DNA of 24,357 nt from assembly GCA_937919295.1 (NCBI GenBank), contig CALFRX010000134.1, positions 1 to 24,357 on the forward strand, written 5' to 3'. Under the pieces are notes generated by a model. That model worked only from the letters and a program-made list of their open reading frames with translations, searched no databases and had not been told where the DNA came from. The DNA is from an uncultured Peptococcaceae bacterium. Its GTDB lineage: Bacteria > Bacillota > Dehalobacteriia > UBA7702. This document shows, one piece after another, positions 14,111 through 21,571 of this stretch. The position numbers were made by a program, and so were the translations under genes. Positions within the stretch are counted from its first letter, which is position 1. Each line of letters starts with the position of its first letter.

Positions 14111-15103
14111 ATGCTCATCGACCCGCCGAAAAAACTGACGATACTGTTCATTCTGGAGATTTTAAAAAGAGAAACCAATTACGATCACCACATTTCCCAG
14201 CAGGAAATCATCGGTCTGCTCAAAAGAGATTACGACATGGAAATAGAAAGAAAAAGCGTTTCCCGGAACATTAACGATCTCATCGACGCCGGTTACGACA
14301 TTGTCTGCCATAATGGCTATTATCTCGACTCCAGGGATTTCGAGTATAGCGAGTTGCGTCTGATCATTGATTCCCTGCTCTTTTCAAAAAACATTCCTCA
14401 CAGCCAATGCAAAACACTGATCAGAAAGCTGATCAACCTGACAGATCGCCATTTCAACGCCAGAGTGCGCCATATCTCCACGATGCCGGTGCCGAAAACC
14501 GATCACCGGCAGGTTTTTTACACGGTTGAAGTCCTCGATGAGGCAATCACCCAGAACAAAATGGTCTCTTTTTACTACAATGAATACCGCACCGACAAAA
14601 AGCTCCACCACAAACGGGATACGAGATATACGGTAAGCCCCTATCAGATTGCCGCCACCAATGGCCGCTACTATCTGATCTGCTGCACGGAGCATTACGA
14701 CAACATCGCCCACTACCGTATCGATCACATTGAAAGCGCCGAGATCATGGACAACAAGGCAAAACCAATGAAGGAGGTCAAGGGCTTGGAGCACGGCCTC
14801 GATCTGCCCAAACACATGGCGGAGCACATCTATATGTTTTCCGGCGAAAGCCGACGCGTGCTTTTCCGCGCCGAGAAATCCCTGGTCGATCAGATCATCG
14901 ACTGGTTCGGCACCGACCTGACCTTTTCCAACGAAAAGGAAAACAGCGTTGATGTTTCTGTCCGGGTCAACGAAAACGCCATATTTTGCTGGCTCCTCCA
15001 ATACGGTCCCTTCTGCGAAGTATTGGAGCCCCTTGACCTGCGGCAAAAAGTGAAAGACGCCGTGACGGAAATGGCAAACCGCTACGCAAGAGAACCTTTA
15101 TAA
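14111..15103 (+). CDS. WYL-domain transcriptional regulator
   Basis: 330-aa DNA-binding regulator of the YafY/PafC type. A winged-helix DeoR-like domain occupies roughly residues 5-75 (LTILFILEILKRE...ISQQEIIGLLKRD...VSRNINDLIDAGYDI). The WYL domain begins near residue 140, with VSFYYNEY and GRYYLIC (185-191), and a C-terminal WCX-like extension ends the protein. WYL domains are thought to sense ligands such as nucleic acids or nucleotides, and such proteins regulate DNA repair, phage-defence and other genes. The ATG at 14111 follows AGGAGGG by five bases. The neighbouring divergent ATPase is a possible target, which is inference only. Confidence 0.9.
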   Translation: MLIDPPKKLTILFILEILKRETNYDHHISQQEIIGLLKRDYDMEIERKSVSRNINDLIDAGYDIVCHNGYYLDSRDFEYSELRLIIDSLLFSKNIPHSQCKTLIRKLINLTDRHFNARVRHISTMPVPKTDHRQVFYTVEVLDEAITQNKMVSFYYNEYRTDKKLHHKRDTRYTVSPYQIAATNGRYYLICCTEHYDNIAHYRIDHIESAEIMDNKAKPMKEVKGLEHGLDLPKHMAEHIYMFSGESRRVLFRAEKSLVDQIIDWFGTDLTFSNEKENSVDVSVRVNENAIFCWLLQYGPFCEVLEPLDLRQKVKDAVTEMANRYAREPL

Positions 15104-15183
15104 AAAGCACATCTAAAAATTGGGCTCATCCTCAAGGTGCGGCTACCGTCTTTATTCTTTTCATAGCTGTAAGACAGTGTCAT
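15082..15183 (-). CDS. Possible 33-aa ORF antisense to the 3' end of the WYL gene
   Basis: ATG at 15183 lies eight bases after a strong AGGAGAGGTG. The product begins MTLSYSYEKNKDGSRTL, a soluble charged peptide with one Cys, and the frame ends 22 bases inside the opposite-strand WYL gene. No homologue is recognised and no clear promoter is seen. It could be a small gene, the remnant of a larger one, or chance. Confidence 0.25.
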   Translation of the reverse strand: MTLSYSYEKNKDGSRTLRMSPIFRCAFYKGSLA

Positions 15184-15333
15184 ACAACCATCACCTCTCC
15201 TTCGTCTAAAATCATATTTATGGCACAAGGAGTCACTTTAAGGGTCAGAGACTGGGCTTTTTTCTATTTTTTCGCTTCTTTTGCTAACATACCGTTTCTT
15301 CTTTTGTTTATTATAGCACATTTTTAGCATCAT
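15184..15333. other. Intergenic region upstream of the ubiX promoter
   Basis: AT-rich stretch without a recognised gene. A hydrophobic 35-codon frame on the plus strand from 15221 has no ribosome site. A weak AGTC/GACT stem before a T-rich run near 15260 might terminate WYL transcription, but the pairing is poor. Confidence 0.4.
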
Positions 15334-15362
15334 TTGCGGTTAGAGCCGTTTTATGTTATAAT
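15334..15362 (+). promoter_or_regulatory. Promoter of ubiX
   Basis: TTGCGG (15334-15339) and a perfect TATAAT (15357-15362) are 17 bp apart. The leader to the ATG at 15455 is about 85 nt. Confidence 0.7.
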
Positions 15363-15454
15363 TACAAAATCCTGGCCTGCCCAAAACATGGCCAACTTCG
15401 CGAAAGACCATGGGCGGTCACGGCAAAGACAGCGACCCGAAAGAGGTTAAACAT

Positions 15455-16009
15455 ATGAAAATCATCCTTGGCATCACCGGCGCCAGCGGCGCCATTTACG
15501 GCATCCGCTTGCTGGAAACACTGAAAAAGACAGAACACGAAGTGATCCTGATCATCAGCGATTGGGGTAAAAAAACCATTGCCTTGGAAACCGACTATAC
15601 CCTCAACACGGTGATCAACCTGGCGGACACAGTCTATGAAAATGACGACCTGGCGGCAGCGGTCTCCAGCGGTTCTTTCGGCGCGGACGCTGTCGTCATT
15701 GCCCCTTGTTCCATGAAGACCTTATCCGCCGTGGCCCACGGCTACAGTGAAAGCCTCATCCCCCGCGTTGCCGACGTGGCGTTAAAAGAGCGCCGTCCTT
15801 TGTTGCTGATGGTCAGGGAAACGCCTTTTAACGCCATCCATTTGGATAATATGCTAAAGGCAACCCAAGCCGGGGCCATTCTTGTGCCACCCCTCGTCGC
15901 TTTTTACCACCGACCCCAAACAGTGGACGATATCATCAACCAAAGCGTGGGCAAAGTATTGGATCTGCTCCACATTGAACACGACCTTTTTCCCCGCTGG
16001 GGAGCATAA
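15455..16009 (+). CDS. ubiX: Flavin prenyltransferase UbiX
   Basis: Makes prenylated FMN, the cofactor of UbiD-type decarboxylases, from FMN and dimethylallyl phosphate. The 184-aa protein begins MKIILGITGASGAIYG, the flavin-binding signature. It continues with VIAPCSMKTLSAVAHGYSESLIPRVADV and the LMVRETPFNAIHLDNM segment typical of the family. The start at 15455 has AAGAGG eight to nine bases upstream; a frame starting 15 codons earlier lacks a site. The gene points towards the ubiD operon and ends at a shared terminator. In the futalosine pathway this role is called MqnM. Confidence 0.95.
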   Translation: MKIILGITGASGAIYGIRLLETLKKTEHEVILIISDWGKKTIALETDYTLNTVINLADTVYENDDLAAAVSSGSFGADAVVIAPCSMKTLSAVAHGYSESLIPRVADVALKERRPLLLMVRETPFNAIHLDNMLKATQAGAILVPPLVAFYHRPQTVDDIINQSVGKVLDLLHIEHDLFPRWGA

Positions 16010-16027
16010 GCCAAAAGAAGCAAAAAC

Positions 16028-16064
16028 AAAAGTGCAAGACCGGGTATTCCGGGCTTGCGCTTTT
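16028..16064. terminator. Bidirectional terminator between ubiX and the ABC permease gene
   Basis: AAAAGTGCAAG pairs with CTTGCGCTTTT (11 bp with one G-U) around an inner CCGG/CCGG stem. A-runs and T-runs flank it on both sides, so it can end transcription of both convergent units. Confidence 0.88.
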
Positions 16065-16075
16065 ATTTACTTTCA

Positions 16076-16876
16076 TCATTTTACCGATCTTTCAAGGGAA
16101 ACCCCTTCTCCACCGTGCTTCTCCCCCAATGGCTGCCAGCGGCAACAGCGAAGGTATAGACCGTCGATGACGGCGAACAAGACATAACCCAAAAGTCCTA
16201 AAAGAACAATGCCTGTAAACATATCGACATAATTCACCCGGGTCCAGGAATTCATAATATAATAGCCCATGCCATAGCGGGCGCCGAAGGTTTCCGTGAA
16301 GAACAGTACCGATAAGGCCGTTCCCATACTCACCCGCAAGGAAGAAAAGATCGCGGGCAGGGTTGCCGGAAATACGACGCGGCGAAACATGGTTTTATGG
16401 GACGCGCCCAACACTTTAAGGCAGGCGTAGGTTTCCTGGGGAATGGCTTTGGCGGCGTCACGGGAGGAAACCGTTACCTGAAACACCACGATCAGAACGA
16501 TCATCGTCACCTTAGCCGCCTCGCCCAAACCGCAAATCAGCATCACCAAAGGCAGAAGGGCGATTTTTGGGATGGGGTAAAGCAGATAGACCAACGGCGA
16601 AAATACCTCGTCAAAGCGGGGGAAATAGCCCATGGACAAACCAATCGCCAAACCGATGAGCAGGGAAATCGCGATCCCCGCGGCGATCCGCCCCAAACTG
16701 GCAAAAAGATGCAGATACATACCACCGGAAATAAAGTGGAAAAAAATGTTTTGCAGTACGGCGACGGGAGACGGCAAAAAAGCCACCTTGAGGGTCACTG
16801 AAAAGAGATACCAGAAGACCAGCAAGGCAATGAAGGCCCATAACGTTGTATCCCCGGAAAAACGGAGTTTTTTCAT
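16076..16876 (-). CDS. ABC transporter permease (SsuC/TauC/ThiX type)
   Basis: Membrane subunit of an importer. The product has 266 aa with about six predicted helices and the EAA loop for contact with the ATPase (SRDAAKAIPQETYACLKVLGASHKTMFRRVVFPATLP). The family imports sulfonates, nitrate, pyrimidine or other small organic anions and aromatics. The start is taken as ATG at 16876, which overlaps the ATPase stop as ATGA and lies eight bases after AGGTGAG. An ATG two codons upstream is too close to that site. Last gene of the ubiD operon. Confidence 0.9.
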   Translation of the reverse strand: MKKLRFSGDTTLWAFIALLVFWYLFSVTLKVAFLPSPVAVLQNIFFHFISGGMYLHLFASLGRIAAGIAISLLIGLAIGLSMGYFPRFDEVFSPLVYLLYPIPKIALLPLVMLICGLGEAAKVTMIVLIVVFQVTVSSRDAAKAIPQETYACLKVLGASHKTMFRRVVFPATLPAIFSSLRVSMGTALSVLFFTETFGARYGMGYYIMNSWTRVNYVDMFTGIVLLGLLGYVLFAVIDGLYLRCCRWQPLGEKHGGEGVSLERSVK

Positions 16877-17622
16877 TGCCATATCTCACCTGCCATTTTC
16901 CTGAGCTCCAAGGCAAAGTCATAATATGCTTTGCATAGCCGAAGCTCCTCCTTGCCAAAAAGGGGGTTATCGACCACCCGAGCAATGCGCCCGGGAGATG
17001 GCGTCAGCAAAGCGATTCGCTGCCCCACGCAGATGGCCTCTTCCACACTGTGGGTGACAAAAACCGTCGTTACCGCGTATTTCTCCCAAAGTGACAGGAA
17101 GATACTCTGCATCTTTTCGCGGTTGATGGCATCCAATGCGGAAAAAGGCTCGTCCATCAATAAAACCTGGGGCTTGAGCAAAAAGGCCCTGGCAATGGCC
17201 ACCCGCTGCTGTTCGCCGCCGGATAATTGCAGCGGATATTTCTTTTGGAGGCTCAAAAGGCCCAAGTCCGTTAGCAAGGAGGAAATATGTTCTTTTTCCG
17301 TTTTGAGGGCGTCGCCTTTGATTTTCAGGCCCAACACCGCGTTTTCATAAACAGTGGCCCAGTTTAGCAATCCGTACTGCTGGGGCACAAAACCGATCCG
17401 GTCCTTTTTCGGTTCAGGAACGGAACCGTTCAGCAAAACGTTACCGGTATAGTCGGTATGAAGACCCGCGATCACTTTTAAAAGCGTCGATTTTCCGCAT
17501 CCCGAAGGGCCGATCATGGCGCAGATGGCCCCCTTCTCCACTTCCAAATGCAAATGCTCCAAGACTTTGACGCGCTTTCCCGCCGATTCATAGGAAACGG
17601 AAACATCCTCTACTGCAATCAA
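16873..17622 (-). CDS. ABC transporter ATPase (SsuB/TauB type)
   Basis: Energy subunit of the importer. The 249-aa protein has Walker A GPSGCGKST (38-46), a Q-loop in FVPQQYGLLNWATV, the signature LSGGEQQR, Walker B LLMDEPFSALD and a switch His in VTHSVEEA. The start codon is TTG at 17622. Its ribosome site (GCGAGGT) overlaps the stop of the binding-protein gene, and no ATG or GTG alternative is nearby. The stop overlaps the permease start by four bases, a sign of translational coupling. Confidence 0.93.
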   Translation of the reverse strand: MIAVEDVSVSYESAGKRVKVLEHLHLEVEKGAICAMIGPSGCGKSTLLKVIAGLHTDYTGNVLLNGSVPEPKKDRIGFVPQQYGLLNWATVYENAVLGLKIKGDALKTEKEHISSLLTDLGLLSLQKKYPLQLSGGEQQRVAIARAFLLKPQVLLMDEPFSALDAINREKMQSIFLSLWEKYAVTTVFVTHSVEEAICVGQRIALLTPSPGRIARVVDNPLFGKEELRLCKAYYDFALELRKMAGEIWQ

Positions 17623-17628
17623 CTGTTT

Positions 17629-18585
17629 TTACCTCGCAAATTCAATGTTTACCAGATCGTCATAAGTTAGGTCTGCCGTTAAAAGTCCCCGTTTGGTCAT
17701 CCAATCCAACACGTCAGCAACATCCCCCTCAGTGGGAACCGTGGCTTCCCGGTAAACCGGTAAAATAATGGTACCGCCTACAGATTCGGGAAAACCGGCT
17801 TCTAAAATCAGCCAATCCATATATTCTTCCGGCGGCGTATCGTTTAAATAGGCCACCGCTTTGTTATAGGCGCGCACAAAGGCCGCCACCGCGTCGGGAT
17901 GGTCTGTCGTCAGCGTAGAGAGCATGGCAAGACAAGTGGCGTTTAAGCCCAAATCCGCCGAAGAAGCAAGGACCGTGGCGCCGCTGTCTTTAGCGACACT
18001 GACTTGGGGTTCGGGCATCGTAGCTGCATCCACGCTGCCGTTAATCAGCATTTCCATGCGCACTGTGATCTGGGGAATGTAGGAATAGGTCACACGGTCC
18101 TTCGCCACACCGTAATGGGCCAATATCCGGTCGCTGGCATAATCCATAATGGTATTTTCCGACAGGGTCAAGGTTTTGCCATCAAGTTCTTCTATCGAAG
18201 TGATGTTGCTCTTTGCCGACGCCAAAATTTGCTGACTGCCGTCGGTGGAAAGGATGACTTCAAGATCGAGATCACTTTGACGAAACAGTGTCACGGCGAT
18301 CAAATCCGTGGTCACCGCGTTCACGGCATTGCTTTGAATGGCGCTGTCCCGGTCGGCGGCAGAGGTAAACGCCTCGATTTTTACGTCTACGTTCTCTGCT
18401 TCAAAATAGCCCAGATGCTGGGCGACGATAAAGGGGATCGCTTGGGTATCCGGGAGAGTACCGATGACGAGGGGCTCGCCATCGTTTAAGGTTTCCGTGG
18501 CTTCCTGGGGATCCCCCCCGGTGCAGGCGCTGAAGGTCGCGCATAAAAAGACGCATAGGAGCGCAGTGATGATTTTTTTCTTCAT
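17629..18585 (-). CDS. ABC transporter substrate-binding lipoprotein (NMT1/SsuA-like)
   Basis: Lipid-anchored binding protein that hands substrate to the permease. The start at 18585 has GGAAGAGGA upstream. The signal peptide is MKKKIITALLCVFLCATFSA, with the lipidated Cys21 in a FSAC lipobox. The mature part has the periplasmic-binding fold hallmarks of the SsuA/TauA/NMT1 group: PLVIGTLPDTQAIPFIVAQ, YFEAENVDVKIEAF and AVTTDLI. The family binds sulfonates, thiamine precursors and other compounds. MqnA/MqnD enzymes share this fold but lack a lipoprotein signal, so a transport role is more likely here. The ligand is unknown; the operon suggests an aromatic carboxylate. Confidence 0.9.
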   Translation of the reverse strand: MKKKIITALLCVFLCATFSACTGGDPQEATETLNDGEPLVIGTLPDTQAIPFIVAQHLGYFEAENVDVKIEAFTSAADRDSAIQSNAVNAVTTDLIAVTLFRQSDLDLEVILSTDGSQQILASAKSNITSIEELDGKTLTLSENTIMDYASDRILAHYGVAKDRVTYSYIPQITVRMEMLINGSVDAATMPEPQVSVAKDSGATVLASSADLGLNATCLAMLSTLTTDHPDAVAAFVRAYNKAVAYLNDTPPEEYMDWLILEAGFPESVGGTIILPVYREATVPTEGDVADVLDWMTKRGLLTADLTYDDLVNIEFAR

Positions 18586-18593
18586 GTTGATTC

Positions 18594-18659
18594 CTCTTCC
18601 TTTCAAGTTTTCAAGTTTTCAAACTTCTCTTTCTTTTTATAATTTTATAATTTCATGAT
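18594..18659. repeat. Short A/T-rich direct repeats between ubiA and the binding-protein gene
   Basis: On the minus strand, TGAAAACT-type units repeat about three times (near 18600-18620), and AAATTATA-type units repeat near 18640-18655. There is no terminator, so the operon appears continuous across this 76-nt gap. The repeats may set mRNA stability or ribosome access. Confidence 0.4.
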
Positions 18660-18661
18660 TT

Positions 18662-19528
18662 TTACAGAAATAAATCTGCGGTCACGAAAATCAATAAAAC
18701 AATGCTGATGATCTGATTTACCTGATACGAAGCAAAAATCACCTTTCCGTAATGACGTGGGGAGACCAAACGGTGTTCGTAGAAGAGAAAACCGCCGATC
18801 AGCAAAACGCCGATCCCGTAAATCCAGGTAAGCTCCGTAAGAAAAATCAGGGAGAATAGCAATAAAAACGTTCCGATATGAAACGCGGCAGCAATCATAA
18901 GCGCCGTTCCTTCCCCAAAGCGTACGGGAATGGAATAAAGCCCCTCTTTCGCGTCAAAGTCGCGATCCTGGATGGCGTAAATAATATCGAATCCCGCAAC
19001 CCAGAGTACGTCGGCAAGACATAAAACACAGGCGACAAAGTTCAGCCCCCCGGTCACGGCGATCCAAGCCCCTGCCGGCGCCACAGCGCAGGAAAGACCC
19101 AAGATCAGATGACAAAGCCAGGTAAACCGTTTGGAGTAGGAATAGACCACAAATAAAACAGCGGCAACGGGCAGCAAATAAACACAGATTCGGCCCAAAA
19201 AGGCCGCGGCGATGAAAAGCAGCACGGCACAGACAAGGATCAAATAACAGACTTCCCGGGTGCGTAATTTTCCGGCGGGAATGTGCCGTCCCGCGGTACG
19301 GGGGTCTTTGGCGTCGATATCCCGATCCGCTACCCGGTTTAAGGCGTTGGCGCCGGTACGTCCCGCCAGAAGCGCCACAAAAATCCAAAATACAGTGGCG
19401 AAAGCAGGGAGTCCGTGAGCGGCAAGGAGCATCCCCACAATACCGAAAGATAAAGAAAACAGGGAATTGGAGAACATGACCAGTTCGCCGTACATCCGTA
19501 TTTTCGTTCCGATTTCAGTCCAAGCCAT
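18662..19528 (-). CDS. ubiA: UbiA-family prenyltransferase (MqnP/4-hydroxybenzoate polyprenyltransferase-like)
   Basis: Integral membrane enzyme that attaches a polyprenyl chain to an aromatic acceptor. The protein has 288 aa and about eight or nine helices. The first Asp-rich motif is Asn64-x3-Asp68-x3-Asp72 (NRVADRDID) and the second is D181-IIYAIQ-D188-RDFD. It resembles the UbiA subgroup that accompanies the futalosine menaquinone pathway (MqnP), where the acceptor would be 1,4-dihydroxy-6-naphthoate. The ATG at 19528 overlaps the end of ubiD by 14 bp and has AAAGGTGG upstream, so translation is coupled. Which acceptor is used cannot be seen directly. Confidence 0.92.
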   Translation of the reverse strand: MAWTEIGTKIRMYGELVMFSNSLFSLSFGIVGMLLAAHGLPAFATVFWIFVALLAGRTGANALNRVADRDIDAKDPRTAGRHIPAGKLRTREVCYLILVCAVLLFIAAAFLGRICVYLLPVAAVLFVVYSYSKRFTWLCHLILGLSCAVAPAGAWIAVTGGLNFVACVLCLADVLWVAGFDIIYAIQDRDFDAKEGLYSIPVRFGEGTALMIAAAFHIGTFLLLFSLIFLTELTWIYGIGVLLIGGFLFYEHRLVSPRHYGKVIFASYQVNQIISIVLLIFVTADLFL

Positions 19529-21305
19529 AAGATTGCCACCTTTCCGATACTTTGGCTTTCACCGAATCTGCCATGACAATATCATTAGGCCAGGGACGGG
19601 TATGCCCGTCTATGGGCAATTTTTTGGTGGCGTCCACACCGATACGGCCCCTGGCGTCAGCGGTGGCGAAAAAGATATCGCGCTGGGCGTCAATATTATT
19701 GAAAATCTTCCAGGCCACGAGAGAAGGATCATGGGGATTCAGCCCCTCGTCAATCACCACGATCACCCGGGCAAAAGCGCATGAGGACAACGAGAACAAC
19801 GTGTTGACAATGGTTTCTGCGGATTTCGGGCGGTCTTTTGTCAAAGCCACCACCAAAGCGCCGTCATAACAGGATGCTGCTTTGATACTCGGATAGTCTG
19901 CCCTCAGTTGTACCGCCAAAGCAGCCGCCTGTTCCCTGTCTATAGACGTCAAGGGCAGTGTTGTTGCTTTTGTAGTGGCGTCCACGCCCAATTTTGTACC
20001 GTAACAGGGGCGATCCGAAGAATGATCCAAGACGTCAAGAGGCCCCTCCGCGAATACGAGATCGTGGACAAAATCGCAGTGTTCCAATAAATCCCGGAAG
20101 ACGGCAGCGTAATCATGGGGGTTTCTCGTTTCATCCACAAGAATGATCATTTTGGTATACATCATTTGCGCCATGCCCCAAAAGCCATGAAAGATCTTGC
20201 GGCTATGCCCCGGATACTCCTTTTTTGCCGAGACGATGACGCAGTTATGAAAAACGCCTTCCATGGGGAAACTGATATCCACAATCTCAGGATAAATCAT
20301 ACGCAACAGCGGCAGGAAGAAGCGTTCCGTGGCTTTTGCCAGATAGCAATCTTCCATGGGCGGACGTCCCACAATGGTGCAGGAATACACGGGATTCTTT
20401 TTATGGGTGATACAAGTCACGTGAAAAACAGGATAATCGTCGGTTAAGGAGTAATATCCCGTATGGTCGCCGAAAGGTCCTTCCCTGCGGGTTTCATCGA
20501 TGTCCACGTAACCTTCCAGGACAAACTCGGCGTGAGCGGGAACACGGATATCATTGGTCACACACCGCACCGTTTCCACCGGCGCGTTGCGCAGGAATCC
20601 CGCAAAGAGCAGTTCATCGATGAACTTCGGCAGCGGCGCGGTGGCCGCGTAGATGGTGGCGGGATCAGCGCCAATGACGACGGAAACGGGCATTCGGTTC
20701 CCCCGGGCTTTGTATTTTTCATAGATGCGCCGGCCGTCTTTGTGGATATGCCAGTGCATTCCCGTGGTTTTGCGATCAAAAACCTGCAAACGGTACATAC
20801 CAACGTTTTGTGTACCGTCTTCGGGGTCTTTCGTAAAAACCAAAGGCAAGGTCACAAAGGGGCCACCATCTTCGGGCCAGCAATGTAAAACCGGCAAAGT
20901 GGTTAAGTCCGGATCCTTTTCAATGACCTCCTGGCAGGGCCCGTGTCTTACCTTTTTCGGAAAGATACGCAGCAGCGGGGTCAGCCCCGGCAGGGCGGCA
21001 AACCGCGCCGGCCAGGAAGTATAGTGGGACATATCGAGAAGCTCCTCGACCCGCTTGCCCACATCGTCCAAAGACGTCAATTCAAAAGCCAGCTTTATCC
21101 GCTCCCAGGAGCCGAAGGCATTGATCAGCAGCGGATAGGGGGAATCCTTTACTTTTTCAAAGAGTATGGCCGGTCCCTCTGTTTTCATAACGCGGTCGGC
21201 GATTTCCGTGATTTCCAACCTTCGATCCACTTCCACGCCGACGCGGCGCAGTAAATGCTGATCTTCTAATATCTTGATAAAGGCCTGCAAATCTTGGTAT
21301 GCCAT
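19515..21305 (-). CDS. ubiD: UbiD-family prenyl-FMN-dependent decarboxylase (UbiD/MqnL-like)
   Basis: Decarboxylates an aromatic or unsaturated acid using the prenylated FMN made by UbiX. The product has 596 aa, larger than the E. coli UbiD core. Family segments include GMYRLQVFDRKTTGMHWHIH, DPATIYAATAPLPKFIDELL and the active-site region REGPFGDHTGYY, with Glu275. The start at 21305 (MAYQDLQAF) follows AGAGGA by six bases; an adjacent in-frame ATG just upstream is too close to that site, and the longer frame to 21365 crosses promoter DNA. First gene of the operon ubiD-ubiA-binding protein-ATPase-permease. In this context it most likely acts on the prenylated product of UbiA or on a naphthoate. 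Confidence 0.94.
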   Translation of the reverse strand: MAYQDLQAFIKILEDQHLLRRVGVEVDRRLEITEIADRVMKTEGPAILFEKVKDSPYPLLINAFGSWERIKLAFELTSLDDVGKRVEELLDMSHYTSWPARFAALPGLTPLLRIFPKKVRHGPCQEVIEKDPDLTTLPVLHCWPEDGGPFVTLPLVFTKDPEDGTQNVGMYRLQVFDRKTTGMHWHIHKDGRRIYEKYKARGNRMPVSVVIGADPATIYAATAPLPKFIDELLFAGFLRNAPVETVRCVTNDIRVPAHAEFVLEGYVDIDETRREGPFGDHTGYYSLTDDYPVFHVTCITHKKNPVYSCTIVGRPPMEDCYLAKATERFFLPLLRMIYPEIVDISFPMEGVFHNCVIVSAKKEYPGHSRKIFHGFWGMAQMMYTKMIILVDETRNPHDYAAVFRDLLEHCDFVHDLVFAEGPLDVLDHSSDRPCYGTKLGVDATTKATTLPLTSIDREQAAALAVQLRADYPSIKAASCYDGALVVALTKDRPKSAETIVNTLFSLSSCAFARVIVVIDEGLNPHDPSLVAWKIFNNIDAQRDIFFATADARGRIGVDATKKLPIDGHTRPWPNDIVMADSVKAKVSERWQSYGLD

Positions 21306-21379
21306 CATCAGTCCTCTTTTCTTTTCTGTTCCATCTTTCGATATATTCGTTATATAGGAAGCCATAGGAATAAAGCAAG

Positions 21380-21407
21380 TTTATCATAGTTACTTTGTTG
21401 TTGTCAA
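21380..21407 (-). promoter_or_regulatory. Putative promoter of the ubiD operon
   Basis: On the minus strand, a perfect TTGACA (21402-21407) and GATAAA (21380-21385, four of six matches) are 16 bp apart, 75 nt before the ubiD start codon. Confidence 0.55.
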
Positions 21408-21464
21408 ACGACCAATATCCGCCAAAAGCGCTGGAATAACCTGTGGCGTCCGCCGCGATGAGGC

Positions 21465-21501
21465 TAAAAAGCCGTTTCTTTGCCATGGCAAAGAAACGGC
21501 T
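21465..21501 (-). terminator. Intrinsic terminator of the dacF-like gene (32-bp palindrome)
   Basis: AGCCGTTTCTTTGCC and its exact reverse complement are joined through ATGG with no unpaired spacer (21470-21501), giving a stem of about 14 bp. Five T residues follow on the minus strand. It lies about 70 nt past the stop at 21572. Confidence 0.88.
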
Positions 21502-21571
21502 CCTTTTCAGTGTAAGCAACACCCGTGTTTTGAGCCTCGGATCACGGATCCGGGGGCCCCGGGCAAAACCG

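Noticed and set aside
14384..15046. 220-codon minus-strand frame opposite the WYL gene
   Set aside because: Shadow of the WYL gene; the plus-strand product has clear HTH and WYL domains and a strong ribosome site.
15221..15328. 35-codon hydrophobic plus-strand frame before the ubiX promoter
   Set aside because: No Shine-Dalgarno, T-rich composition explains the hydrophobicity.
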